A stretch of 33,768 bases of DNA from Maritimibacter sp. REDSEA-S28_B5 (GCA_001626765.1 LUOO01000018.1:1-33768); one strand, 5' to 3'; positions 8,981-17,108 are shown, numbered from the stretch's first letter. Notes: a model not told the origin generated them from the letters alone. Numbers and translations: made by a program.

Positions 8981-9891
8981 TGGGCCGCCGCAAGAAGGGA
9001 CGCGACGTTCACGGCTGGCTGGTCGTGGACAAGCCCGCCGGATATTCCTCGAACGCCGTGGTGATGAAGGTCCGCTGGGCCTTTGACGCGAAAAAGGCCG
9101 GTCACGCGGGCACGCTCGACCCCGAAGCAACCGGGGTGCTGGCCATCGCTCTTGGCGAGGCGACCAAGACCGTTCCCTATATCACCGACGCTTTGAAAGC
9201 CTACCGATTTACCGTCCGGCTGGGTCAGGCGACCAACACCGACGACGCCGAGGGCGAAGTGATCGCGACCAGCGACGCACGGCCCACGGATGGCGAGATT
9301 TCGGGGGCGCTGGGTCAGTTCATCGGCGACATTATGCAGGTGCCGCCGAAGTTTTCCGCCGTCAAGATCGACGGGGAACGCGCCTATAAACTCGCTCGCG
9401 ACGGCGAGGAGGTCGAGATCGAGGCGCGGCCTCTGTTCGTGGAAAGCCTGACCTTCGTGGACCGGCCCGACGCCGACCACGTCACGCTGGAAATGGTCTG
9501 TGGCAAGGGCGGCTATGTCCGCGCCATCGCCCGTGATCTGGGCGAGGCGCTCGGCTGTCACGGTCACGTGCGCGACCTGCGCCGGATCTGGTCCGGGCCT
9601 TTCGTCGCGGAAGAGGGCGTAAGTCTCGAGCGAATCGAAGAACTGGCGAAGACCGACGAGATCGACGCGCTGCTCCTGCCGCTCGAAGAGGGCCTGACGT
9701 CCCTGCCGGAACTCAAGGCCACCCATGAGGGCGCCGTGCGTCTGGGCCATGGCAACCCCGGCATGGTGATCGCGTCGGACGTGGACTATGGCGACGAATG
9801 CTGGGCGAGCTTCGAGGGTCGCCCGGTCGCGGTCGGCGTCTACAAGGCGGGCGAGTTGCACCCGTCGCGGGTCTTCAACCTCGACGATTGA
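8980..9891 (+). CDS. truB: tRNA pseudouridine(55) synthase
   Basis: A 303-residue TruB that converts U55 of the tRNA T-loop to pseudouridine. The N-terminal [14 protein letters not shown] motif and the catalytic block [14 protein letters not shown], with the catalytic aspartate Asp48, are intact. Downstream are [15 protein letters not shown] and [17 protein letters not shown], and [16 protein letters not shown] near residue 170-190, all typical. The C-terminal 60 residues form the small PUA-like end. It starts one base into the rbfA stop codon and is part of the same transcript. It is followed after 92 nt by a transporter gene. Confidence 0.96.
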   Translation: MGRRKKGRDVHGWLVVDKPAGYSSNAVVMKVRWAFDAKKAGHAGTLDPEATGVLAIALGEATKTVPYITDALKAYRFTVRLGQATNTDDAEGEVIATSDARPTDGEISGALGQFIGDIMQVPPKFSAVKIDGERAYKLARDGEEVEIEARPLFVESLTFVDRPDADHVTLEMVCGKGGYVRAIARDLGEALGCHGHVRDLRRIWSGPFVAEEGVSLERIEELAKTDEIDALLLPLEEGLTSLPELKATHEGAVRLGHGNPGMVIASDVDYGDECWASFEGRPVAVGVYKAGELHPSRVFNLDD

Positions 9892-9983
9892 TCCGGGCGG
9901 CATCCCGGCGCGGCCCTTGCACGTGCCGGAGCCTTACGACAATGGTGCCGCAACTGACCTGCGAGGCACCCGTGTTTCCCGAC

Positions 9984-10883
9984 ATGAACCCCAACGTCAA
10001 AGGCGCGCTCTTCATGATCGCGGCGATGTTCGGCTTCGCCGCCGAAGATGCGCTGCTCAAGGCGTCGTTCGAGACCGTGCCGCGGGGCGTCGCCTTTACC
10101 GCCTTCGGCTTCATGGCCGCCGTGTTCTGCGCGCTGCTGTCGGTGCGGGCCGGTGAAAAGATCTATCCGCCCGAGGCACTGTCGCGCGGCCTCATGACCC
10201 GGTCCGGGATCGAGCTGTTTGGACGCATCTTCTTCACCCTGTCGCTCGCCTTCGTGTCGCTGTCGCTGACCTCGGTCATCCTGCAGGCCACGCCCCTCGT
10301 GGTGACACTGGGCGCCGCGCTCTTGTTTGGCGAAAAGGTCGGTCCCCGGCGTTGGACCGCCATGCTCATCGGCTTTGTCGGGGTGCTCCTGATCCTGCGC
10401 CCGACGCCCGAACATTTCGAGCCGCTCATGATTCTGCCGGTGCTGGGGATGCTGGGCTTCGCCGGTCGCGATCTGGCCACCCGCGCCGCGCCCGCGCATA
10501 TCTCGGGCCGCCAGTTGGGCACCTTGGGCTTTACCGTGGTGACGATGGCGGGGCTCGTGATCTGGGCCTTCGATCCGCGCCCCCCGACCGGACCCGGCAT
10601 CGGCTGGCTCTGGGTTCTGGGCGCGGCCTGCGTAGGCACCTTTGCCTATAATGCGCTGACCACTGCCATGCGCACGGGCGAGGTCGCCGTGGTCGCGCCG
10701 TTCCGCTATTCCCGACTGCTTATCGCGCTCGCCGTCGCCTATGTCGCCTTTGGGGAACGCGTGGATGCGCTGACTTTCTTGGGCGCGGCGCTGATCGTCG
10801 GATCGGGGCTTTATACGCTCATCCGCTCGGCCCGGACTGCGACGCCAAAGCCCCTTTCCCCCCGCAAGGAAGAGGGGGCATAA
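9984..10883 (+). CDS. DMT-superfamily (EamA) transporter
   Basis: A 299-residue protein with about ten membrane helices in two EamA repeats. The first repeat includes VSLSLTSVILQATPLVVTLGAALLFGEKVGPRRW, whose short loop and GEKV..RRW pattern are a hallmark of the family. The second repeat includes AFRYSRLLIALAVAYVAFGERVD-like text, the matching element. ATG at 9984 (MNPNVKGALFM) is chosen because DMT proteins start with a short cytosolic tail before the first helix. An ATG at 9942 would add 14 residues and cannot be ruled out. The substrate is unknown; relatives export metabolites or amino acids. The haemoglobin gene follows after only 7 nt, so they are probably co-transcribed. Confidence 0.88.
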   Translation: MNPNVKGALFMIAAMFGFAAEDALLKASFETVPRGVAFTAFGFMAAVFCALLSVRAGEKIYPPEALSRGLMTRSGIELFGRIFFTLSLAFVSLSLTSVILQATPLVVTLGAALLFGEKVGPRRWTAMLIGFVGVLLILRPTPEHFEPLMILPVLGMLGFAGRDLATRAAPAHISGRQLGTLGFTVVTMAGLVIWAFDPRPPTGPGIGWLWVLGAACVGTFAYNALTTAMRTGEVAVVAPFRYSRLLIALAVAYVAFGERVDALTFLGAALIVGSGLYTLIRSARTATPKPLSPRKEEGA

Positions 10884-10890
10884 GGCCACC

Positions 10891-11325
10891 ATGACGGACA
10901 ACATCCCCCTGCAACGGTTCCCGATGGAGCGCGACGACATCGACCGGCTCGTGCGCGCCTTCTACGCGCGGGTGCGCCAGCACGAGGTGCTTGGCCCGAT
11001 CTTTGCCCGCGCGATTGCGCCGGACTACGGTCCGGAATGGGCGCATCACGAGGACAAGATCGCGAGCTTCTGGCGTAACGCGATCCTCATGGACCGTGAC
11101 TATCGCGGCTCGCCCATGCAGGCGCATGTGACGAATGGCGAGGTGATGCCGGAGCATTTCCCGATCTGGCTCGGTGTCTTTCACGACACCGCCCGCGACG
11201 TGCTGCCGCCTGAGAAAGCCGCGAGCATGTCGGCGCTCGCCGAGCGAATCGGTCAGGGCCTGCGCTGGGGGCTGGAAAGCGTGCAGGAGCGCATGGCCGA
11301 AACCGGCCCGCCCAAGCTGCGCTAG
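10891..11325 (+). CDS. Group III truncated haemoglobin
   Basis: A 144-residue globin of the TrHbP (group III) type. The proximal histidine is in YRGSPMQAHVTNG (His79), and the invariant G-helix tryptophan is in HFPIWLGVF (Trp93); both are diagnostic. The N-terminal DIDRLVRAFYARVRQHEVLGPIFAR matches the A-B helices of the group. Family members such as Campylobacter Ctb bind oxygen and are linked to nitrosative stress or oxygen handling, but the role here is unknown. It follows the DMT transporter by 7 nt. It converges on the next gene so tightly that both stop codons use the same CTAG tetranucleotide (11322-11325). Confidence 0.9.
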   Translation: MTDNIPLQRFPMERDDIDRLVRAFYARVRQHEVLGPIFARAIAPDYGPEWAHHEDKIASFWRNAILMDRDYRGSPMQAHVTNGEVMPEHFPIWLGVFHDTARDVLPPEKAASMSALAERIGQGLRWGLESVQERMAETGPPKLR

Positions 11326-11615
11326 ACCCGGTAAAGCCTGACCGGCGGCTTGTCCGCCCGCTTGATCACGCCCTTGAACTCGAGGTCGAGCTGCACGCAT
11401 TTGAGCCACCAGCCCGCCTTGTCGCCCCCCGGAAACAGGTCGTCCGACAGATGCGGCAAAAGCGCCTCTTTCGCCTGCGCGACGGTGAGGCCCGGTGCAT
11501 CAGAGGGCAGGACGGCCATGAGCGCCTGCTTCATGTCATCGTATTTCACCCGGTCCACGCGGGTGATGTGATCCGGCGAGTTGATGTTGCGGACTTCGAT
11601 CTTGTCGTCAGCCAT
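11322..11615 (-). CDS. Small conserved hypothetical protein, possibly DUF6958 family
   Basis: A 97-residue soluble protein with no signal peptide. It starts EVRNINSPDHITRVDRVKYDDMKQALMAVLP and ends GGDKAGWWLKCVQLDLEFKGVIKR, a small alpha-helical fold that recalls the DUF6958 family; the assignment is from memory and tentative. It overlaps the 3' end of the upstream GFA gene by 8 nt on the same strand. The pair is therefore one operon, controlled from the palindromic site near 12170. Function is unknown; the KAGWW segment is the best-conserved-looking feature. Confidence 0.8.
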   Translation of the reverse strand: MADDKIEVRNINSPDHITRVDRVKYDDMKQALMAVLPSDAPGLTVAQAKEALLPHLSDDLFPGGDKAGWWLKCVQLDLEFKGVIKRADKPPVRLYRV

Positions 11616-12141
11616 TGGCGCGCTCCTTCACCCAGTCGATTTTCGGAACACGAAACCCCATCGCGACCCATGCGCCAAGCAGTTTCGCCATGAAGCGGGC
11701 GGTGTGGGTCTTGGGCGCCGGGATGCCGGGGGTCAGGCGGCTGCGATCCGGCAGGTCGCCAGTCATCGTGTAGAGTTCGACCGGCAGGCGTTCGCCGAGC
11801 GGGATTCGGTCGGTGTAGAGCGAGAGCCAATGCCCCGCCTTGAACTCGAGATACATGGGCGCATTGCAGCAGGTGGCGATCACGCGGCGCGTCGGCGCAC
11901 CGGGTTTGAGGCTATGTGCCTGCAGGCAGTCGCCGCCCGACAGGAGCCGCACCCGGTCCTTGCGGATGAGCGTGTAGGGCGTGCCGCCCGTGTCATTGAC
12001 CACCTGCCCGGCCCCCAGCAGCGCCTCGAACCGGTGGTTGGCGGTCCGGCAGGACGTGCAGCAGCATTCGTTCGACATGATCGGCGCACCGGTGAAGGCG
12101 ATCCGGACGGTGCCGCAGTGGCAAGTGGCTGTGGTATTCAT
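11608..12141 (-). CDS. GFA-family (Mss4-like) zinc protein
   Basis: This 177-residue protein has the cysteine pattern of glutathione-dependent formaldehyde-activating (GFA) family members: CHCG (residues 7-10), NECCCTSC (about 25-32) and ATCCNAP near residue 90. These bind structural and catalytic zinc in an Mss4-like fold. The founding member adds formaldehyde to glutathione, but most relatives have no demonstrated reaction, so I do not claim one. The C-terminal third (KTHTARFMAKLLGAWVAMGF) is an extension beyond the zinc core. It is divergent from a TetR regulator and preceded by GGAG at good spacing. The 27-bp operator sits just before its start. Confidence 0.85.
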   Translation of the reverse strand: MNTTATCHCGTVRIAFTGAPIMSNECCCTSCRTANHRFEALLGAGQVVNDTGGTPYTLIRKDRVRLLSGGDCLQAHSLKPGAPTRRVIATCCNAPMYLEFKAGHWLSLYTDRIPLGERLPVELYTMTGDLPDRSRLTPGIPAPKTHTARFMAKLLGAWVAMGFRVPKIDWVKERANG

Positions 12142-12158
12142 GTGATCTCCGTTTCCTT

Positions 12159-12185
12159 AATCAAACTAGACAGTCTAGTTTGATT
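12159..12185. promoter_or_regulatory. Perfect palindromic operator between the GFA operon and tetR
   Basis: Two 12-bp arms, AATCAAACTAGA and TCTAGTTTGATT, are exact reverse complements around a 3-nt centre (CAG), giving a 27-bp site in a 73-nt divergent intergenic region. It is 17 nt from the GFA start and 29 nt from the tetR start, ideal for one TetR dimer pair repressing both genes. The right arm ends in TTGATT, which with 17-nt spacing to TAGAAC (12203-12208) could be the tetR promoter. That would put the transcript start at or next to the tetR ATG. Confidence 0.85.
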
Positions 12186-12214
12186 TCTCAAGCCTGCAGG
12201 CATAGAACCGTTCC

Positions 12215-12835
12215 ATGACCGCGAAACGCCTCACGAAGAGCCAAGACAAAATCCTCGCCGCCGCCGAGGGTCTGTTTCTTGCCCAAGGCTTCGTCGGCAC
12301 GTCGATGGACGCGATCACGGACGCGGCGGGCGTGTCGAAACAGACGGTCTACGTGCATTTCACGAGCAAAGAGGCGCTGTTTCTCGCCATGATCGACCAC
12401 CTCGTCGGCGGGGCGACGGCGGATGTGGCGCGGGCGTTGCCCCTGCCCGGCCCCGAGGCCACCTTGCGCGACACCCTCACCGCCTTTGCGCGCGAGGACC
12501 TCGCGGTCGTGCTGTCACCGCGCCTCATGGGGCTCAGGCGCCTCGTCATCGGAGAGCAGGGTCGGTTCCCGGACCTCGCACGGAGCCTCTATGAAAACGG
12601 CCCGCAAGGCTCGATCCAGCGCATCCGCGACATCCTCGACGTCTTTGTGGAGCGCGGCGACCTCATCCCCTGCAACACGCTGCGCGCGGCGGAGCATTTC
12701 AACTGGCTCGTCATGGGCGGGCCGACCTCGCGCGCAATGCTCCTGGGCGACGCATCCTTCCTGACCCCCTCCGAGCAGACCCGCCATGCGACGGACTGCG
12801 CCGACATCTTCTGTGCCGCCTTCGCAAAACCCTAG
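12215..12835 (+). CDS. TetR/AcrR-family transcriptional regulator
   Basis: A 206-residue repressor-type regulator. The N-terminal helix-turn-helix reads KILAAAEGLFLAQGFVGTSM, then DAITDAAGVSKQTVYVHFTSK (about 12-55), a classic TetR domain. The C-terminal domain with LMGLRRLVIGEQGRFPDLARSLYENGP resembles the AefR-like ligand-binding group. It is divergent from the GFA gene pair, and the intergenic palindrome is its obvious binding site, so it probably autoregulates and represses the pair. The ligand is unknown; an electrophile such as an aldehyde would fit a GFA neighbour, but this is speculation. The 32-nt gap to era leaves possible read-through. Confidence 0.93.
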   Translation: MTAKRLTKSQDKILAAAEGLFLAQGFVGTSMDAITDAAGVSKQTVYVHFTSKEALFLAMIDHLVGGATADVARALPLPGPEATLRDTLTAFAREDLAVVLSPRLMGLRRLVIGEQGRFPDLARSLYENGPQGSIQRIRDILDVFVERGDLIPCNTLRAAEHFNWLVMGGPTSRAMLLGDASFLTPSEQTRHATDCADIFCAAFAKP

Positions 12836-12867
12836 CGCCGCGCGAGGCAATGGGATAAGGCCAGCCA

Positions 12868-13776
12868 ATGACCACACGTTCCGGATTTGCAGCCCTTATC
12901 GGCGAGCCCAACGCGGGCAAATCGACCCTGACGAATACGCTCGTCGGGGCGAAAGTGTCCATCGTGACCCACAAGGTCCAGACCACGCGCGCCCGCATTC
13001 GCGGCGTAGCGATCGAGGGCGACAGCCAGATCGTGCTCGTGGACACCCCCGGCCTTTTCGCGCCCAAGCGCCGCCTCGACCGGGCGATGGTGGCCGCCGC
13101 CTGGGGCGGTGCTGCGGATGCCGACGTGATCGTGCTGCTCATCGAGGCCCACCGGGGCATCACCGAGGGCGTGAAGAACATCCTTCAGAACCTGCCCGAC
13201 GTCTCTGGCAAACGCCCCGTCGCGCTCGCCATCAACAAGATCGACATGGTGAAATCCGATGTCCTGCTCGAACTCACGCAGGAGATGAACGCGGCCTTTC
13301 CGTTCGTGAAGACCTTCATGATCTCGGCGGAAAAGGGTTACGGCGTCGCGGACCTCAAGACATGGCTCGCCGCGATGATGCCCGAAAGCCCGTGGCTTTA
13401 CCCGGAGGACCAGATCGCCGATCTGCCGCTGCGGATGATCGCCGCCGAGATGACGCGGGAAAAGCTGACGCTTCGGCTGCATCAGGAGCTGCCCTACCAG
13501 CTCACCGTCGAGACCGAGATGTGGGAGGAGCGCAAGGACGGCTCGGCCCGGATCGACCAGATCGTCTATGTCGCGCGTGACGGGCACAAGGGCATCGTGC
13601 TGGGCCGCAAGGGCGAGACGATCAAGGCCGTGTCACAATCCGCGCGTGCCGAGCTGGAAGAGTTTCTTGGCCGGAAGATCCACCTGTTCCTGCAGGTCAA
13701 GGTGCGCCCGAACTGGCTCGAGGAGGCCGAGCGCTATTCCGAGATGGGTCTCAACTTCAAAGATGGGAACCAGTGA
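12868..13776 (+). CDS. era: GTPase Era
   Basis: A 302-residue ribosome-assembly GTPase that binds the 3' end of 16S rRNA. All GTP motifs are present: G1 GEPNAGKST (12-20), G3 DTPG (59-62) and G4 NKID (about residue 126-129). The C-terminal KH domain contains HKGIVLGRKGETIKAVSQSAR and ends FLQVKVRPNWLEEAERYSEMGL, as expected. The Rhodobacterales context is usually rnc-era-recO; here era is preceded by tetR and followed by a DUF1491 gene whose GTG start overlaps the era stop (GTGA). Confidence 0.97.
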   Translation: MTTRSGFAALIGEPNAGKSTLTNTLVGAKVSIVTHKVQTTRARIRGVAIEGDSQIVLVDTPGLFAPKRRLDRAMVAAAWGGAADADVIVLLIEAHRGITEGVKNILQNLPDVSGKRPVALAINKIDMVKSDVLLELTQEMNAAFPFVKTFMISAEKGYGVADLKTWLAAMMPESPWLYPEDQIADLPLRMIAAEMTREKLTLRLHQELPYQLTVETEMWEERKDGSARIDQIVYVARDGHKGIVLGRKGETIKAVSQSARAELEEFLGRKIHLFLQVKVRPNWLEEAERYSEMGLNFKDGNQ

Positions 13777-14102
13777 GCCGTTTAGCGACGGGTCTCTGGG
13801 TCTCGGCCTACCTCGCCCGGCTGCAGGCCGAGGGGATTTCGACCTACGTCAACGCCAAGGGCGACGCGACCGCGGGCGCGGTGCTTGTGAAACTCGCCAC
13901 GATGGACGGCAAGGCCACGGCGTTCCAGCGCAGCTTTGACCTTATGACCGGCGCGCGCAAATGGATGGTGCTGGCCGAAGGTGACGAACGCACCGTCGAC
14001 GAGAGCATCGCCAAACAGCGCAGCTTCGACCCCGATCTCTGGGTGATCGAGGTCGAGGATGCCCGCGGTCGGCACATGCTGGGCGATACCGGGCTGGAAT
14101 AA
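13773..14102 (+). CDS. DUF1491-family protein
   Basis: A 109-residue small soluble protein. The opening RLATGLWVSAYLARLQAEGISTYVNAKGDATAGAVLVKL and the later FDPDLWVIEVEDARGRHML are characteristic of DUF1491, a family I know mainly from alphaproteobacteria and often next to era or recO. It starts at GTG at 13773, overlapping the era stop by 4 nt, so it is translationally coupled. Function is unknown. A predicted mixed alpha-beta fold and the proximity to era and, in other genomes, to recO suggest a housekeeping role. Confidence 0.88.
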   Translation: MSRLATGLWVSAYLARLQAEGISTYVNAKGDATAGAVLVKLATMDGKATAFQRSFDLMTGARKWMVLAEGDERTVDESIAKQRSFDPDLWVIEVEDARGRHMLGDTGLE

Positions 14103-14186
14103 TTCCGCGTCCCACCAGAAGTTTACACTATTCTCCAAGTCTCACTTCGAGTTACCGTCGCCGAGCGAATTTTTTGGGGAATCAGA

Positions 14187-14849
14187 ATGAGTTACGAAGT
14201 CGGTGCGTGGATCGCCCTTCTGGTCTACGCCGCGTTTTTCTTTGACCTCTTCGGTTTCCTCGCCCGTGACGAGCTTTGGCTCCGCCTGCTCATGCTCGCC
14301 GCTTCGGCGCTCTACCTTGTCTATTACTACTCCGTTGCGGACCGCCCTTTGTGGGATGCGATCATCACCAACGCGGTCCTGGCCGGGGCGAACCTGATCA
14401 TGATCTGCGTCGTCGTGCTCGAGCGCACCACCCTCGCCATGCCGCAAGAGACGGCGGCGCTGTATCGGCGGTTTCCCATGCTGACACCCGGCCAGTTCCG
14501 GCGGCTCCTGAAACTGGGCGAAGCCCATGACCCCGAGGCGCCTGTCGTCCTGACAGAGGCGGGCGCGCCGGTCGAGCACCTTTTCTATGTGGTCGACGGC
14601 TCGGTCGAGATCGAGAAATCGGGCCGCGCCTCGGCCTTGCCTGCAGGGGTATTCATCGGTGAACTCGCCTTTCTCACGGGCCAGTCTGCTTCGGCCACCG
14701 TGTCGGTCAAACCGGGCACGCGCTACATCCGGTGGGACACAGCGACCTTGCGCCGGGCGATGGACCGGTCGGAAAAGTTCAAGGTGGCCATGTCGGCCCA
14801 GTTCAACACGGACCTTGTCGCCAAGGTCTCGCAATCGCTGCCGGCCTGA
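14187..14849 (+). CDS. Popeye-like membrane protein with cyclic-nucleotide-binding domain
   Basis: A 220-residue protein with three N-terminal membrane helices (about 6-26, 32-50 and 57-80), followed by a cytosolic cyclic-nucleotide-binding jelly roll from about residue 90. The segment VEHLFYVVDGSVEIEKSG, then PAGVFIGELAFLTGQSASATVSVKPGTRYIRWD, is the phosphate-binding cassette region. Instead of the usual GExALL-RxA it reads GELAFLTGQSASATV. That layout matches the bacterial relatives of Popeye-domain proteins, which are cAMP sensors in animals. The downstream effect here is unknown. GGGGAA precedes the ATG at good spacing. A tRNA gene lies downstream on the other strand. Confidence 0.8.
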   Translation: MSYEVGAWIALLVYAAFFFDLFGFLARDELWLRLLMLAASALYLVYYYSVADRPLWDAIITNAVLAGANLIMICVVVLERTTLAMPQETAALYRRFPMLTPGQFRRLLKLGEAHDPEAPVVLTEAGAPVEHLFYVVDGSVEIEKSGRASALPAGVFIGELAFLTGQSASATVSVKPGTRYIRWDTATLRRAMDRSEKFKVAMSAQFNTDLVAKVSQSLPA

Positions 14850-14908
14850 TACGCGACGGTGCGTCGGCGGGATGCGGCCCCGTCTGGCGCGGCAATGCAG
14901 GCGGATAC

Positions 14909-14985
14909 TGGCGATCCCTTGAGGACTCGAACCCCAAACCTGCTGATTAGAAGTCAGCTGCTCTATCCAGTTGAGCTAAGGGACC
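14909..14985 (-). tRNA. tRNA-Arg (anticodon TCT), CCA encoded
   Basis: A 77-nt cloverleaf on the minus strand. Acceptor GGTCCCT pairs with AGGGATC (one G-U), discriminator G, and the gene-encoded CCA lies at 14909-14911. D-arm GCTC/GAGC, anticodon stem GCTGA/TCAGC with loop CTTCTAA (anticodon TCT), 5-nt variable loop and T-arm TGGGG/CCTCA with TTCGAGT loop. It decodes AGA/AGG, rare codons in such a GC-rich genome. Confidence 0.96.
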
Positions 14986-14994
14986 GCTGCGACT

Positions 14995-15023
14995 TGATTA
15001 GCCACAGTGGGTCGCTGGTTCAA
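14995..15023 (-). promoter_or_regulatory. Candidate promoter of tRNA-Arg
   Basis: TTGAAC (15018-15023) and TAATCA (14995-15000) read on the minus strand with an exact 17-nt spacer, 9 nt upstream of the mature tRNA 5' end. The -10 match is poor, so this is only suggestive. Confidence 0.35.
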
Positions 15024-15059
15024 GCCGGAAGGCGGCTGGACCAGAAGCCGGCGCCGGGG

Positions 15060-15329
15060 TCACCCGCGCAGTCGGCGGGTCACGTACCAGACAATCGGCA
15101 GGGCCAGAGCGAACCCTGCGACCGCGGACCAGATGATCGGCGTGGCGGTGGTGTAACCCGCGGTCAGCGCGGCCACCATGAACACGCCGGCCAGCGTCGT
15201 GCCGCCCATGGCGTAGAGGGCAAGGAACAGGAACATCTCGTTTCTCCCGAAGTAATCGACGAGCCGAGGCTGCACCCGGTCAAATCCGGGGTCCTTGATC
15301 TGGGTCAGGCGCGGGGCGTCCAGGGGCAA
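15060..15329 (-). CDS. Small two-helix membrane protein, uncharacterised
   Basis: An 89-residue protein with two hydrophobic segments (about residues 31-55 and 63-82) ending in the basic tail YVTRRLRG. I do not recognise a family. The start is uncertain: TTG at 15329 has a weak GAGGG about 13 nt upstream. The only internal ATG codons, at residues 32 and 40, would remove the N-terminal soluble segment. It lies 15 nt downstream of the cytochrome b561 gene on the same strand and is presumably co-transcribed, so a role alongside that membrane electron carrier is possible. Confidence 0.6.
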   Translation of the reverse strand: MPLDAPRLTQIKDPGFDRVQPRLVDYFGRNEMFLFLALYAMGGTTLAGVFMVAALTAGYTTATPIIWSAVAGFALALPIVWYVTRRLRG

Positions 15330-15344
15330 GCCGCGGCAACACCC

Positions 15345-15839
15345 TCACGGGCTTGGGCGCAGCATCCGGGTCATCACGTCGGATTTCAGGACGAAGCGCT
15401 GCACGAGGGCGCCGGCCACGTGAAGCAGCACCACGAGCATGAGCAGGGTCTTCAGAACCTCATGCGCCTCGCCCGCGCCTTCGTTCACGGTGAACCACGC
15501 CACCGCACCCGAGACCGGCACGACGACCATCAGCCCGTAGAGCACCCAATGGGTCACCGAGGCGGTGGTCTTGAGCAGCGCCGGTTCGTTCTCGGGCAGC
15601 CGCGGGGAGCCGCGCTTGAGCTTGACGCCCAGCCGGATCACGACAAGCGCGAGCACCGCGAGACCCACTGCGACGTGCAGGATCGCGCCCGCCGTCGGCC
15701 CGGCATAGGTGTCGCGCATGACGGCGCGCCATACATCCTCCATCCCGTCATGGAACAGAAACTGCACGGCGATCAGCAGGAAAATGATCCAGTGCAGGGC
15801 GATTTGCAGGCGGGTGTAGCCGGTCGGGGTTCGGGACAT
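15345..15839 (-). CDS. Cytochrome b561 (di-haem membrane protein)
   Basis: A 164-residue four-helix membrane protein of the prokaryotic cytochrome b561 family, which passes electrons between quinol and partners at the periplasmic side. The four haem-ligand histidines are recognisable, one per helix or nearby: IALHWIIF (helix 1), ILHVAVG (helix 2), SVTHWVLYG (helix 3) and VLLHVAGAL (helix 4). The N-terminal YTRLQIALHW is the standard family opening. The ATG at 15839 is preceded by AGGAGG-like sequence (ACAGGAGGTCATC), supporting the start. The redox partner is not identifiable from neighbours. Confidence 0.92.
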   Translation of the reverse strand: MSRTPTGYTRLQIALHWIIFLLIAVQFLFHDGMEDVWRAVMRDTYAGPTAGAILHVAVGLAVLALVVIRLGVKLKRGSPRLPENEPALLKTTASVTHWVLYGLMVVVPVSGAVAWFTVNEGAGEAHEVLKTLLMLVVLLHVAGALVQRFVLKSDVMTRMLRPSP

Positions 15840-15925
15840 GATGACCTCCTGTGTCGAAGGTCAAACGCACATGACCATCGTTTCCGTCGCAGGCTGCGCC
15901 GGGTGGCGTGATATGTCCATCACTT

Positions 15926-16336
15926 TCAGGGGGCGGAGCGCGTGGCGGACGGGGTGGCCTTGCCCTGCAACGCCGCGGCCAGGAGGTCCGCGTTGCGGCG
16001 GTGGGATTTGAAGAAGAGGTCGAAGATGTCGCCAAGCACCGGGATCGACCCCACGCCGGTGTCGATGGCCGCGTTGCCGATCATCTTGAGGAGCGTGGCC
16101 TTGGGGACGTCATGCCGCAGCGCAATGGCGATGATATAGGCGGAAGGGATCAGCATGGCGATGTCCCCGATGCCGGGGATGAGGCCGATGACGCTGTCGA
16201 GCCCGAAGCGGAGCCTGGTCCCGGGCAGGCCGTAGCGGGTGTCGAAGAGACGGGCAATCCGCTGGACCCGGGCGAGGTCGGCGGCGGCGTTGGTGTTATG
16301 GAGCGGCGTGGCGCAGGCGGTGCGATCGGCGGGCAT
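15926..16336 (-). CDS. DUF4112-family membrane protein
   Basis: A 136-residue protein with the DUF4112 core: RIARLFDTRYGLPGTRLRFGLDSVIGLIPGIGD near residues 26-58, then a hydrophobic segment MLIPSAYIIAIAL and DTGVGSIPVLGDIFDLFFKSHRRN. The two short G-x-x-P-x-x-GD loops are the family signature. Function is unknown. It stands alone between cytochrome b561 and the low-GC island, with 79 nt of GC-rich DNA between its start and the cyclase stop. Confidence 0.88.
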   Translation of the reverse strand: MPADRTACATPLHNTNAAADLARVQRIARLFDTRYGLPGTRLRFGLDSVIGLIPGIGDIAMLIPSAYIIAIALRHDVPKATLLKMIGNAAIDTGVGSIPVLGDIFDLFFKSHRRNADLLAAALQGKATPSATRSAP

Positions 16337-16415
16337 GGGCTGCGGTCTCCTTTGGAGGGAGAACGTCGAGGGGCGGGGGGCGGTTCCGGGGGGCTAGGAA
16401 AGAGTAAAGCGCACG

Positions 16416-17108
16416 TCAGTCTACGCGCCAAGCCCAATTTGATCTATAAATCTGCCGCCCGTCCCAATTGACCGGCTCCCACATGGCTCGTTCTGGTCGC
16501 CCTCCGAATTTCACTGACCCATTCATTGACGAGTAGACATCAGAGGTAATGTAGCAACCAAATTCGCTCGACAGCGCATTCATCTTCGCAGCGTAATTCG
16601 CTGCACGGCCGACCCAAGTTATGTCATTTCGGTCGCGGAAGCCGACTCGAACCGCAAGCATTTCTGAAGTGTCAACTCCAACAGTATGGCGCACACTGTA
16701 GCTTGTACTTGGATACCTCTTCGAGAGGACTGGGTTTACTATACTCCTCACAGCATAATTTATCTTCAGAGCTGCCCTAGCGGCGGAGGTATTCTTAGAA
16801 TCTGACATGAATATACCCATCACTCTATCTCCGTCGAAAGATCTTATTTCGCCACCTTCAGACCTCACAACACGAGATGCACAGTACAAAAATGCTTTAT
16901 ATACCTCTGCGGCGAACTCCGAAGTGAATTTTTCCACCAGAGCTGTAGAGGCATCCAAGTCCGCATAAAGAACCGTCGCCTTTAGCTTCTTTCCGCTATT
17001 TCCCATAGATAAGTTCTTTGTTTCGGGCACGACCCGTGCGTCGACATGGGTCCAACTATCTGAAAAGACACTATCAACTCGCGCCACTAATTCGTCATTA
17101 AGCCCCAA
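16416..17108 (-). CDS. Pycsar-type class III nucleotidyl cyclase (candidate PycC)
   Basis: A 230-residue stand-alone class III cyclase. Two metal-binding aspartates are visible: Asp50 in ATVLYADLDAST, and Asp94 in SFDGDRVMGIF. The C-terminal half has HTVGVDTSEMLAV, then WVGRAANYAAKMNALS (165-180), where Asn171 is the expected transition-state residue and Lys175 replaces the usual arginine. In Pycsar antiphage systems such a cyclase makes cCMP or cUMP on infection and activates a membrane effector. The directly overlapping neighbour is that kind of effector, which is the main reason for the call. It starts at TTG 17108 with AGGAGG 5 nt upstream (17114-17119), inside the effector's C-terminal codons. 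Which nucleotide it makes cannot be read here; adenylate cyclase is the alternative. Confidence 0.82.
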   Translation of the reverse strand: MGLNDELVARVDSVFSDSWTHVDARVVPETKNLSMGNSGKKLKATVLYADLDASTALVEKFTSEFAAEVYKAFLYCASRVVRSEGGEIRSFDGDRVMGIFMSDSKNTSAARAALKINYAVRSIVNPVLSKRYPSTSYSVRHTVGVDTSEMLAVRVGFRDRNDITWVGRAANYAAKMNALSSEFGCYITSDVYSSMNGSVKFGGRPERAMWEPVNWDGRQIYRSNWAWRVD

